A program made the position numbers and the translations under genes. From an uncultured Rhodospirillales bacterium (GTDB taxonomy: Bacteria; Pseudomonadota; Alphaproteobacteria; Rhodospirillales; UBA2165): a stretch of DNA of 64,000 nt. The stretch is from the NCBI GenBank assembly GCA_913055735.1, contig CAJXKD010000001.1, forward strand, positions 868,001 through 932,000, read 5' to 3'. The notes below the pieces were generated by a model. The model did no database searches. It worked only from the letters and a program-made list of their open reading frames with translations, and was not told the DNA's origin. Shown in pieces: positions 16,828 through 25,058 of the stretch. The stretch's first letter is position 1. Each line of letters starts with the position of its first letter.

Positions 16828-18651
16828 TTATTCGACCGTAACGCTCTTGGCCAGATTGCGCGGCTGGTCAACGTCGGTGCCCTTGATCACCGCTGTGTGG
16901 TAGGCGAGGAGCTGCACCGGGATCGTGTAGAGGATGGGCGCGACAAAGGGATCGACCGCAGGCAGGGCGATGGTCGCCGCCGCCAAACCGCCCAACTTCT
17001 TCGCGCCGCCGGGGTCTGAGAGAAAAATCACCCGTCCGCCGCGCGCAATCACCTCCTGCATGTTCGAGGCTGTCTTGTCGAACAGGTCGTCCGACGGCGC
17101 GATGACGATCACCGGCACGTTCTCATCGATGAGCGCGATGGGACCGTGCTTCATCTCGCCCGCGGCATACCCCTCGGCATGGATGTAGCTGATCTCCTTC
17201 AGCTTCAACGCCCCTTCGAGGGCGATGGGATAGCTGGTGCCGCGCCCGAGATAGAGAACGTCGGTGGCGTGCGACACTTCATATGCCAACGTCTTCAACC
17301 GTTCGTCGTGGTTGAGCACCTCAGCGGCGCGCGACGGCACCTCCGTCAGGGCCTGGGCCAATTGCGCTTCCTGTTTCTTGTCGATTGCGCCTCGCGCCCG
17401 CGCCATGACGATGGTGAGGCACGCAAGCACCGTAAGTTGCGTCGTAAAAGCCTTGGTCGACGCGACACCGATCTCCGGTCCCGCATGGGTCGCCAGCACC
17501 GCATGGGATTCCCGCGCGATGGTGCTTTCCGGCACATTGACGATGGAAAGCACCGTCTGCCCCTGGCTCCTGGCGTAGCGCAGCGCCGCCAGCGTGTCGG
17601 CGGTCTCGCCCGATTGGGAGATGAACACGGCGAGCCCGTCCTTGGGCATATCCATGGCCCGGTAGCGGAATTCGGACGCGATATCCACTTCCACCGGCAC
17701 CCGCGCGATGCGCTCCAGCCAATATTTGGCGGTGAGCGCTGCATAGAAAGCGGTGCCGCAGGCCGACAACGTCACCTTACTCACCTTGGCAAGGTCCACC
17801 GGTAATTTGGGCAGCGTGATGGTGCGGTCGGCGGGGTTGAGGACACTATGCAGCGTGTCGCCGATCACCTGCGGCTGCTCGTAGATTTCCTTGAGCATGT
17901 AATGGGGGTGGCCGCCTTTGCCGGTGAGCGCCCCGGAAATGGACGCCTCGTACACCGCCCGGTTGACGAGCTTGCCGTCGCCGTCGCGGATCACCGCCCC
18001 CGCACCATTGATCACCGCCCAATCACCGTCATCGAGGTAAGTGATGCGGCTGGACAGATGGGCCAAAGCGAGGGCATCGGAGCCGATATACATCTCGCCG
18101 TCACCGTAGCCGATAGCAAGCGGACTGCCGCGCCGCGCCGCAATCATCAGATCGGGTTGGCCCGCGAAAACGATACCTAGGGCAAAGGCGCCTTCGAGGC
18201 GGACGAGCGTTTTCTCCACCGCTTCCTCGGGGGTCATGCCCTCTTCGAGGTAAAGGGTGATCAGATGCGCGATCACTTCCGTGTCGGTTTCGGATGCGAG
18301 TTCGCGGCCCGCGGATTCCAACTCGTCACGCAACTCGCGAAAGTTTTCGATGATGCCGTTATGGACCAGCGCCACCCGATCCGTGGCATGGGGGTGGGCG
18401 TTGACTTCGTTGGGAACGCCATGGGTCGCCCAACGGGTATGGCCGATACCGGTGGTGCCGTCGATGGGACTGGTTTCCAGCCGGTCGGCGAGATTGATCA
18501 GCTTACCCTCGGCGCGGCGGCGTTCGATATGGCCATTGACCAGGGTCGCGATACCGGCGGAATCGTAGCCACGGTATTCCAGCCGCTTGAGCCCCTCCAA
18601 CAGGAGCGGCGCGACCGCTTTCTTTCCGACGATGCCGACAATGCCGCACAT
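16828..18651 (-). CDS. glmS: Glutamine-fructose-6-phosphate aminotransferase (isomerizing)
   Basis: Makes glucosamine 6-phosphate from fructose 6-phosphate and glutamine, the entry to UDP-GlcNAc for peptidoglycan and LPS. Starts MCGIVGIVGKK with the nucleophile Cys2 of the class II amidotransferase domain, followed by GYDSAGIATL and GHTRWATHGVPNEVNAHPH. The isomerase half has two SIS domains with SACGTAFYAAL and ISQSGETADTLAAL. It ends in LAKSVTVE, the conserved ring-opening C-terminus. At 607 residues it is standard. The ATG overlaps the glmU stop by one base (TAATG), so translation is coupled. No glmS ribozyme is present or expected. Confidence 0.98.
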   Translation of the reverse strand: MCGIVGIVGKKAVAPLLLEGLKRLEYRGYDSAGIATLVNGHIERRRAEGKLINLADRLETSPIDGTTGIGHTRWATHGVPNEVNAHPHATDRVALVHNGIIENFRELRDELESAGRELASETDTEVIAHLITLYLEEGMTPEEAVEKTLVRLEGAFALGIVFAGQPDLMIAARRGSPLAIGYGDGEMYIGSDALALAHLSSRITYLDDGDWAVINGAGAVIRDGDGKLVNRAVYEASISGALTGKGGHPHYMLKEIYEQPQVIGDTLHSVLNPADRTITLPKLPVDLAKVSKVTLSACGTAFYAALTAKYWLERIARVPVEVDIASEFRYRAMDMPKDGLAVFISQSGETADTLAALRYARSQGQTVLSIVNVPESTIARESHAVLATHAGPEIGVASTKAFTTQLTVLACLTIVMARARGAIDKKQEAQLAQALTEVPSRAAEVLNHDERLKTLAYEVSHATDVLYLGRGTSYPIALEGALKLKEISYIHAEGYAAGEMKHGPIALIDENVPVIVIAPSDDLFDKTASNMQEVIARGGRVIFLSDPGGAKKLGGLAAATIALPAVDPFVAPILYTIPVQLLAYHTAVIKGTDVDQPRNLAKSVTVE

Positions 18652-20030
18652 TAATTCTTGTCCTTGTTTTTCTTTTCTTTCGCCAATTTGTTTTTTTCCT
18701 GGGCGTCGCGCTGCCGTTTGGCCCAGCCGGGAACTTCCTTTTGCTGGCCACGCGCGACCGCAAGCGCATCCGCCAAGACGTCCTTGGTAATCACCGAGCC
18801 CGCGCCCGTAATCGCGCCCGCCCCAACTCGCACCGGCGCCACCAACGCCGTGTTGGAGCCGATAAAGGCGCCCGCGCCGATCTCGGTCACGTGCTTCAGG
18901 TAGCCATCATAGTTGCAAGTGATGGTGCCCGCACCGATATTCGCCCCCGCCCCCACCGAGGCATCGCCGACGTAACTCAGGTGATTGGCCTTGGCACCCG
19001 TGCCGATCTCGGCGTTCTTGATCTCGACAAAATTGCCGATATGAGCGTCCACACCGATACGCGCGCCGGGGCGTAACCGCGCGAAGGGGCCGATAATGGC
19101 ACCCTCTTCCACCGCCGCGCCCTCGAGATGACAGAAGGCCCGGATGTCGACGTTCGCGCCGACCGTGACGCCGGGACCGAACACCACGTTGGGCCCGACG
19201 GTAACGTCGCGCCCGAGCTTTGTATCCCAGGAGAAATAAACCGTGTCCGGGTCGAGGAGGGTCGCGCCCCCTGCCATTGCCCGGGCCCGTAGCCGGTTCT
19301 GGACGATGGCTTCGGCGCGCGCCAAATCGGCGCGGCTGTCGATACCCATCACTTCCTCGTCGTCGGCCTCGACCACGGCACAGACGGCGCCCTCACCGCG
19401 CGCCAAACCGACGATATCGGTGAGGTAATATTCACCCTTTGCGTTGTCGTTGCCGATCTGTCCAAGCCAATCGAACAAACGCGTCCCATCCACGGCCATG
19501 ATGCCCGCGTTGCAAAGATCGATGGCCAACTCCTCCGGGCTCGCGTCACGCGCCTCGACAATACGTTCGAGCGCGCCGTCGCTCCCCAGGATCAAACGCC
19601 CATTGTTACCGGGATCGGCGGGGCGCTTGCCGACGACCACGACGGCGGGGCCTTCGTCTCTTTTCGCCATCACCGCCTGACAGGTCGTGGCCGTGATCAG
19701 CGGATCACCGGCAAACAGAATTAGGATATCGCCGTCGAAACCGGCAAGCGCGTCACGCGCCGCCAGCACCGCGTGGCCCGTACCCAAACGGTCATGTTGA
19801 TACGCAATTTCAGGAGACAAAGAATGAGCCCGGATTGTCTCGGCATGAGGTTCCGATTCGGGACCGATCACCACCACGGCCCGGTCGATTCCCGCTTCCA
19901 CCAACGTGTCGAGCACCATCAGCACCATGGGCCGCCCGGCCAACGGATGCAGGGCCTTAGGCAAATCGGAGTTCATACGGGTGCCCAGCCCAGCGGCAAG
20001 GACGATGGCGGCGGTTTGGCGGTGGGTCAT
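18651..20030 (-). CDS. glmU: Bifunctional UDP-GlcNAc pyrophosphorylase / GlcN-1-P acetyltransferase
   Basis: Acetylates glucosamine 1-phosphate and then couples it to UTP, giving UDP-GlcNAc. The N-terminal nucleotidyltransferase domain has IVLAAGLGTRMNSDLPKALHPLAGRPM. The C-terminal left-handed beta-helix shows hexapeptide repeats such as TVGPNVVFGPGVTVGANVDI and acetyltransferase residues around NYDGYLKHVTEIGAGAFIGS. The last 30 residues are very Lys-rich. The 459-residue length is normal. It leads the glmU-glmS pair and is divergent from gph. A TATAAA hexamer on the minus strand at 20092-20087 is a candidate -10. Confidence 0.97.
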   Translation of the reverse strand: MTHRQTAAIVLAAGLGTRMNSDLPKALHPLAGRPMVLMVLDTLVEAGIDRAVVVIGPESEPHAETIRAHSLSPEIAYQHDRLGTGHAVLAARDALAGFDGDILILFAGDPLITATTCQAVMAKRDEGPAVVVVGKRPADPGNNGRLILGSDGALERIVEARDASPEELAIDLCNAGIMAVDGTRLFDWLGQIGNDNAKGEYYLTDIVGLARGEGAVCAVVEADDEEVMGIDSRADLARAEAIVQNRLRARAMAGGATLLDPDTVYFSWDTKLGRDVTVGPNVVFGPGVTVGANVDIRAFCHLEGAAVEEGAIIGPFARLRPGARIGVDAHIGNFVEIKNAEIGTGAKANHLSYVGDASVGAGANIGAGTITCNYDGYLKHVTEIGAGAFIGSNTALVAPVRVGAGAITGAGSVITKDVLADALAVARGQQKEVPGWAKRQRDAQEKNKLAKEKKNKDKN

Positions 20031-20189
20031 GTCGATCTAAATCGGGCCGATCTCAAGCGGCGGTGTCCATTCCAGAAGGATGCCGCTTTATATTGCGCGC
20101 GAGACCTTGCCACAGGGTGAAAAATAGGCCAAGTCAAAGATTATTACGGAAAATATCATCAAATCCGTAAATTCGAGCCGATAAAGAGC

Positions 20190-20864
20190 ATCCCCATTCG
20201 ACACCGCCTCGTCATTTTCGATCTCGACGGCACGCTGATCGACAGCGCGCCCGACCTGTGCGCCGCCCTCAACCGCACCCTGGTGGCACACGGCCGCCGG
20301 GCGCTGAGCGAAGAGGAGGCCGAGCAGCTCATCTGGGCGGGCGGCGACAAGATGATGGGGTGGGCCTTCGAACGCGCCGGCGGCCCGTTGCCAGATCATG
20401 AGGCTGACGCGGCGCTGACGGTTTTCCTCGACGACTATGGCAACAACTGTACCGTCGAAACCCGCTTTTTCCCGGGCGCCCTGGAGGCCATCGATACCCT
20501 TCTGTCCCAAGAATGCCGGGTCGCACTCTGCACCAACAAGCGCACGTCGTTGACGCGGCGGGTGCTCGACGGCCTCAATGCCGGACATCTGTTCGAGCCA
20601 GTGGTATGCGGCGATACGGTCGCGACCCGCAAGCCGGAACCGGAGATGATCCATCACATCCTCGACCATCACGGGATCGACCGGTCCGAGTCGGTGATGG
20701 TGGGGGATTCCTTTGCCGACGTGGATGCGGCCAAGGCAGCGGGTGTCACGTCCATCGCCGTCAGCCACGGCTATTCGGTCAAGCCGGTACATGAGCTCGG
20801 CGCCGATGCGGTGATCGATCATTTCGATGCGCTCGTGCCTGCCCTGTCAAAAATCGCCGGTTAG
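20190..20864 (+). CDS. gph: Phosphoglycolate phosphatase (HAD family), no canonical start codon visible
   Basis: HAD phosphatase that removes phosphate from 2-phosphoglycolate, relevant to DNA 3'-end repair. Motif I is RLVIFDLDGTLIDSAPDL, motif II CTNKRTSL, motif III KPEPEMI and the Mg site VGDSFADVDAAKAAG, so catalysis looks intact. The frame is open from a TGA at 20118-20120 through to the stop at 20864. Between that TGA and motif I there is no ATG, GTG, TTG or CTG. The first GTG (20283) comes after motif I. By alignment with the usual MPIRxxLVIFDLDGTL start, the codon at 20190 is ATC, preceded by AAAGAG. Either a rare ATC/ATT start is used or the ATG was mutated or miscalled. Divergent from glmU. 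Confidence 0.8.
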   Translation: MPIRHRLVIFDLDGTLIDSAPDLCAALNRTLVAHGRRALSEEEAEQLIWAGGDKMMGWAFERAGGPLPDHEADAALTVFLDDYGNNCTVETRFFPGALEAIDTLLSQECRVALCTNKRTSLTRRVLDGLNAGHLFEPVVCGDTVATRKPEPEMIHHILDHHGIDRSESVMVGDSFADVDAAKAAGVTSIAVSHGYSVKPVHELGADAVIDHFDALVPALSKIAG

Positions 20865-20988
20865 CCGCTTCTTTTCCGTAGCCGCCTACCGGACAACCTG
20901 CCACTACTCAACCGAGTATTTCCGCCAAACGTTTGCGGGTATAGTACCGCCTGCATAGAATGCCGCCAAAATTGGGGGGAGTGAATAA

Positions 20989-22638
20989 ATGGCGGGGGAC
21001 GTGCCTCACAACAACATCGGCGAAACCTTCGACTATGTGATCATCGGCGGTGGATCGGCGGGCTGCGTTCTCGCCAATCGGTTGAGCGAGGACCCGTCGG
21101 TAAGCGTCTGCCTTCTCGAGGCGGGCCCGCCCGACCGCAGCCCCTTCATTCACATTCCCTTGGGTGTCATGCGGGTGATGTTCGACCCCAAGATCAACTG
21201 GAAGTTCTCCACCGCGCCCCAAGCGCAGATGAAGGACCGCAACGTCTATATTCCGCGCGGCAAAACCCTCGGCGGGTCGAGCTCCATCAACGGCATGGTC
21301 TACATGCGGGGCCACCGCACGGATTACGACGATTGGGCGGCGCAGGGAAATTCGAGTTGGTCGTGGGCGCATGTCCTGCCCTATTTCCTGCGCGCCGAAA
21401 ACAACGAACAGTACGGCGACAAGAGCCCGCTCCACGCCAAGGGCGGACCGCTCAACGTCACCTTCATCAATCAAAAGAGCCCGCTCAACGAGACCTTGAT
21501 GGAGGCGGCCGAGTCGCTGCAATACAAACGCACCTATGATTTCAATGGCCCCGAACAGGACGGCTTCGGCATCAGCCAAGTGACCCAGAAGAACGGCCGC
21601 CGTTGGTCCGCGGCCAAAGCCTATCTGCAGCCGGCACGGAACCGCCCCAACCTCGACGTGGTCACCAATGCGCCGGTAAGCCGTATCGTCGTCGAAAACG
21701 GCCGCGCCACCGGCGTAGAGTTCAAACGCGGCGGCGCCACGGAGCGTGTTCACGCACGGCGTGAAGTGCTGCTCAGTGCCGGTGCCGTCGTGTCACCCAA
21801 AATTCTTATGTTGTCGGGAATCGGGGATCCGCAGGAACTGTCGCGCCATGGGATCGAGACGGTGCTCTCGCTGCCCAACGTTGGCAAAAACCTGCAGGAC
21901 CATGTTTCTTGCCCCGTCTTTCTGAAATCGGAAAGCACCGAGCCGTACGGCCTGTCGCTCAAGGCGCTGCCCAAACATATCTGGTGGACCGTCGATTATG
22001 TGCTGCGGCGCCGCGGCATTTTGTCGAGCAACATGGTCGAAGGCGGCGGCTTTGTCCGTACCAATCCGACGTTGCCGCGTCCCGATATCCAGTACGTGTT
22101 CATTCCCGGTTACCGCCCGTCGCCGACCCGGATGTACGGCATCGGCCATGGCTACAGCATGACCAGCGTGCTGTTGCGCCCCAAGAGCCGGGGCGAAATC
22201 CGGCTGGCGGGCTCGGAGCCCGAAAAAGGTCCCGTCATCGACCCCCGTTTCTTCGAGGAGGCAGCCGATCTCGACGTGCTGCAGAAAGGCGTGGAGATTT
22301 CGCGGCGGCTATTCGAAAGCCCGCCATTCGAGAAGTACAACGCCGTCGAGATCTATCCCGGGCCGGACGTCCAGACCCGGGACCAATTGAGCGACTATAT
22401 TCGCGACTATGCGGCAACCATCTTCCATCCCGTCGGCACCTGCCGGATGGGCAACGACGACGGCGCCGTCGTCGACGAACAGCTGCGCGTACGCGGCATC
22501 CAAGGACTACGGGTGGTCGATGCCTCCATCATGCCGACCATCGTCGGCGGCAACACCAACGCGCCGACCATCATGATCGCCGAGAAAGCCTCCGACATGA
22601 TCCGCGGCAAGGCGCCTTTGCCCGCCGCAGAGATATAA
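20989..22638 (+). CDS. GMC-family FAD oxidoreductase (choline dehydrogenase-like)
   Basis: Alcohol-oxidising flavoenzyme of the glucose-methanol-choline family, 549 residues. The FAD motif is [18 protein letters not shown], followed by LEAGPPD. GMC signature 1 is in [20 protein letters not shown], signature 2 in [19 protein letters not shown]. The catalytic His is in [11 protein letters not shown], with [17 protein letters not shown] at the C-terminus. It is BetA-like but there is no betaine aldehyde dehydrogenase or BetI nearby, so choline is not assured; a short-chain or aromatic alcohol is possible. No signal peptide. The ATG follows GGGGGGAGTGAATAA. It is convergent with rpiA, 6 bp apart. 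Confidence 0.9.
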   Translation: MAGDVPHNNIGETFDYVIIGGGSAGCVLANRLSEDPSVSVCLLEAGPPDRSPFIHIPLGVMRVMFDPKINWKFSTAPQAQMKDRNVYIPRGKTLGGSSSINGMVYMRGHRTDYDDWAAQGNSSWSWAHVLPYFLRAENNEQYGDKSPLHAKGGPLNVTFINQKSPLNETLMEAAESLQYKRTYDFNGPEQDGFGISQVTQKNGRRWSAAKAYLQPARNRPNLDVVTNAPVSRIVVENGRATGVEFKRGGATERVHARREVLLSAGAVVSPKILMLSGIGDPQELSRHGIETVLSLPNVGKNLQDHVSCPVFLKSESTEPYGLSLKALPKHIWWTVDYVLRRRGILSSNMVEGGGFVRTNPTLPRPDIQYVFIPGYRPSPTRMYGIGHGYSMTSVLLRPKSRGEIRLAGSEPEKGPVIDPRFFEEAADLDVLQKGVEISRRLFESPPFEKYNAVEIYPGPDVQTRDQLSDYIRDYAATIFHPVGTCRMGNDDGAVVDEQLRVRGIQGLRVVDASIMPTIVGGNTNAPTIMIAEKASDMIRGKAPLPAAEI

Positions 22639-22644
22639 AGAGAT

Positions 22645-23325
22645 TTAAGCTGTCGCGGTTTCGACCCCGTCACCGACGCCGACGATCAGCACATCAAGGA
22701 GCCCGAGGAACAGGCCCGTTTCGACGACGCCGGGGATATTCTTCAGCACACCGTTGAGGGCCTGCGGATCACCGATCTCGCCATAAGGGCAATCGAGGAC
22801 ATAGTTGCCGTTATCGGTCAGCTTCGGCGATCCGGCACCGCCACGTAAGCTCGGCGTCACGCCGGTTTGGGCAATGGTCCCGGCGACATATTCATAACCG
22901 AAGGGCAGCACCTCCACCGGCAACGGGAATGCGCCGAGCCGTTCCACCCGCTTGGAGGAATCGGCGATGATGATCCGTTTCTGCGCCGCGGTGAGGACGA
23001 TCTTCTCGCGCAGGAGCGCTCCGCCGCCGCCCTTGATCATGTTGAACCGGGCATCGATCTCGTCGGCACCGTCGATGGCCACGTCGAGGCTTTTGACCTG
23101 ACTGAAATCGGTCAATTCGATGCCGGCCGCACGGCATTTAGCCGCCGTGTCCTCGGACGTAGGTACGCCGCGCAGGCGCAGACCTTCGTCCTGCACGCGT
23201 TTCCCGAGGGCTTCGAGGAAATAAGCTACCGTCGATCCGGTGCCGAGCCCGACGGCCATACCATCGGCCACATAATCGGCAGCGGCATAGCCCGCCAAGC
23301 GTTTTTCGTTATCGGGATTCGACAT
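22645..23325 (-). CDS. rpiA: Ribose-5-phosphate isomerase A
   Basis: Interconverts ribose 5-phosphate and ribulose 5-phosphate in the pentose phosphate pathway. The 226-residue protein starts MSNPDNEKRLAGYAAADYV. Conserved segments are GLGTGSTVAYF, DVAIDGADEID with acidic catalytic residues, and KGGGGALLREKIV with the catalytic Lys. Start chosen here since the in-frame extension to 23463 has no RpiA similarity and enters the structured spacer. An SD-like GGCGGAGC precedes the ATG. It is convergent with the GMC gene. Confidence 0.96.
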   Translation of the reverse strand: MSNPDNEKRLAGYAAADYVADGMAVGLGTGSTVAYFLEALGKRVQDEGLRLRGVPTSEDTAAKCRAAGIELTDFSQVKSLDVAIDGADEIDARFNMIKGGGGALLREKIVLTAAQKRIIIADSSKRVERLGAFPLPVEVLPFGYEYVAGTIAQTGVTPSLRGGAGSPKLTDNGNYVLDCPYGEIGDPQALNGVLKNIPGVVETGLFLGLLDVLIVGVGDGVETATA

Positions 23326-23426
23326 GCTCCGCCCCCAGCTATTCCCCCTGAAACTTAAGGGGGTGATTAGCACAGGAGGGCCGGAACAGCGAGGCTCTAA
23401 TCGAAAACAGGAAGGAGAAAAGGGAA

Positions 23427-23502
23427 CCGAGGGCGGCACCGCCGTTTGAAATGTGCAGAGCAAACGGCGATTGGGGGCTACAGGGACTTGTGCCGCCCTC
23501 GG
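23427..23502. other. Nested perfect inverted repeat between the EF-hand gene and rpiA
   Basis: Outer arms CCGAGGGCGGCAC (23427-23439) and GTGCCGCCCTCGG (23490-23502) are 13 bp and perfect. Inside, GCCGTTTG (23441-23448) and CAAACGGC (23461-23468) form a second perfect stem. On the minus strand the structure starts 13 bp after the EF-hand stop and is followed by a CCCTTTTC tract, so it can serve as a terminator for that gene or a structured leader for rpiA. Its 76-nt two-stem form is larger than a usual intrinsic terminator. Confidence 0.6.
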
Positions 23503-23514
23503 CGGGGGTAATCG

Positions 23515-24120
23515 TTAGTTGTCGTCGTTGTCGCGGCCGCGGCGGAAGCCGTCGCCCATATGCTCGCGCATGCGCTCCCGCATCTCTTCGCGGTCGTCAT
23601 CATCCATGCGCCCGCGGAAGCCGTAACGCGGCCCCCTATCATCCTCGGAGAGGACGCCATCGCCGTTGCGATCATGACGGCGCACCATGTTGGTGAAACG
23701 CTCGGAAAATTCGTCGTAGGTCACCTTGGCATCACCGTCATCGTCGTGACGTTGGAAGGCATCGACCATGCGCTCACGCATCACGTCGAGCCACAGAGCC
23801 TGGTATTCCTGTAAGCTCAGGGTGCCGTCCTTGTTGGCATCGAACTTGTCGAACTGCCCGCGGCGGAAGGCATTGATCTCGTCCTGGGTGATCTTGCCGT
23901 CGCCGTCCGCGTCGAACAGCTCTAGCATGCGCTCCCCGCCCATACCGCCGGGACCGCCCCTGAATCCCCCATGACTGCCAAACCCGGCGTGGTGGAATCC
24001 CCCACCGGAGCGCCAGCCGTGGCCGCGCTCGTCAGCAAAGCTTTTGCCCACTGCGGCAAGAGATCCAATTGCAACAACGGCCACACCGGCCGCCAAGATC
24101 ATTTTCGTAGACCGTTTCAT
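23515..24120 (-). CDS. Periplasmic EF-hand calcium-binding protein
   Basis: A 201-residue exported protein with four EF-hand loops. Signal peptide: MKRSTKMILAAGVAVVAIGS then LAAVGKSFA. A Gly/His-rich linker at residues 34-63 contains HH and repeated GF/GG. Loops are D70-E81, D94-E105, D126-E137 (position-6 Gly replaced by Ala) and D150-D161. The tail is very acidic/basic (MDDDDREEMRERM) and ends DNDDN. Likely binds Ca2+ in the periplasm, and the His-rich linker might bind other metals. The ATG follows GAGAGGTATTTC. It is divergent from an OmpR-type two-component system, so it may be its target or sensor partner; that is inferred from position only. Confidence 0.85.
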   Translation of the reverse strand: MKRSTKMILAAGVAVVAIGSLAAVGKSFADERGHGWRSGGGFHHAGFGSHGGFRGGPGGMGGERMLELFDADGDGKITQDEINAFRRGQFDKFDANKDGTLSLQEYQALWLDVMRERMVDAFQRHDDDGDAKVTYDEFSERFTNMVRRHDRNGDGVLSEDDRGPRYGFRGRMDDDDREEMRERMREHMGDGFRRGRDNDDN

Positions 24121-24258
24121 GAAATACCTCTCTCTCAACATGCCCGAATGGGCCGTTCATGAATTCATCAGTGGTCCAAGTAAAACGCCGGGATGTGTCC
24201 AGAATTTGTCGTGTTTAGGGGAAAAGTGTCGCCAAATATCCCCGCGCCGGCGGCTGCG

Positions 24259-24275
24259 ACAATTTGATACAATTT
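24259..24275. promoter_or_regulatory. Candidate response-regulator direct repeat
   Basis: ACAATTT occurs at 24259-24265 and again at 24269-24275, a 10-bp period that is typical of tandem binding by OmpR/PhoB-family regulators. It lies 64 bp before the response regulator ATG and 139 bp before the EF-hand ATG, inside the shared divergent spacer 24121-24338. Autoregulation is inference. Confidence 0.4.
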
Positions 24276-24338
24276 TTCCGCAACGGGTGACCGGCGCCCT
24301 GGCATAGTCATCCCGCCTCGTAACCATATCCGAGAATC

Positions 24339-25058
24339 ATGGAGAGTACGCCTCACATTCTGGTCGTCGACGATCACCGCGACATCCGCGAGTCGCTCGC
24401 CGCCTATTTGACCAAGAACGAATACCGCGTTTCGACGGCGGCGGGTGGCGCCGAAATGCGCAAGGTGCTGGAGGCAAGCGCCATCGATCTCGTCGTCCTA
24501 GACATCATGATGCCGGGCGAAGACGGTCTCACCCTATGCCGCCATTTGCGCGAGACCACCGACATTCCCGTGATCATGCTGACCGCTGTCTCCGAGGATA
24601 CGGACCGGGTCATCGGCCTCGAGATGGGCGCCGACGATTACCTTACCAAGCCCTTCAATCCGCGCGAACTGCTGGCCCGCATCAAGGCGGTGCTGCGCCG
24701 CGCCAACAGCTTGCCGCCCAGTCATAAACCGAAACGGCAAGGTCAGATTACTTTCGCCAATTGGACCGTCGATACCGGCCAACGGGAACTGGTCGGACCC
24801 GACGGCATTTCCATTCCCCTCAGCACCAGTGAATACAAACTGCTGATGGCGTTCATCGATCATCCCAATATGGTACTCAGCCGCGACCAGTTGCTTGACC
24901 TGACCAGCGGGCGGGGCGCCCACGTGTTCGACCGCTCCATCGACAATCAGGTGAGCCGGCTGCGCAAGAAACTGGAGACCGATCCCAAGAACCCGACCAT
25001 CATCAAGACGGTGTGGGGCGGCGGCTATATGTTTGCTGCCGAGGTGATGGCACCGTGA
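24339..25058 (+). CDS. OmpR/PhoB-family response regulator
   Basis: DNA-binding regulator of a two-component system, 239 residues. The receiver domain has the acidic pocket VVDDHRD, phospho-acceptor Asp in DLVVLDIMMPGEDG, T in MLTAVSED and Lys in LTKPFNPREL. A winged-helix effector domain follows, with LSTSEYKLLMAFIDHPNMVL, RSIDNQVSRLRKKLE and the closing TVWGGGYMF. OmpR-like sequence is typical for alphaproteobacterial paralogues whose ligand is unknown. The 3' end overlaps the kinase start by 4 bp (GTGA), so they are translationally coupled. Confidence 0.95.
   Translation: MESTPHILVVDDHRDIRESLAAYLTKNEYRVSTAAGGAEMRKVLEASAIDLVVLDIMMPGEDGLTLCRHLRETTDIPVIMLTAVSEDTDRVIGLEMGADDYLTKPFNPRELLARIKAVLRRANSLPPSHKPKRQGQITFANWTVDTGQRELVGPDGISIPLSTSEYKLLMAFIDHPNMVLSRDQLLDLTSGRGAHVFDRSIDNQVSRLRKKLETDPKNPTIIKTVWGGGYMFAAEVMAP

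Noticed and set aside
20283..20864. Starting gph at the first GTG
   Set aside because: It would delete the nucleophile motif DLDGT, which is intact just upstream in the same frame.
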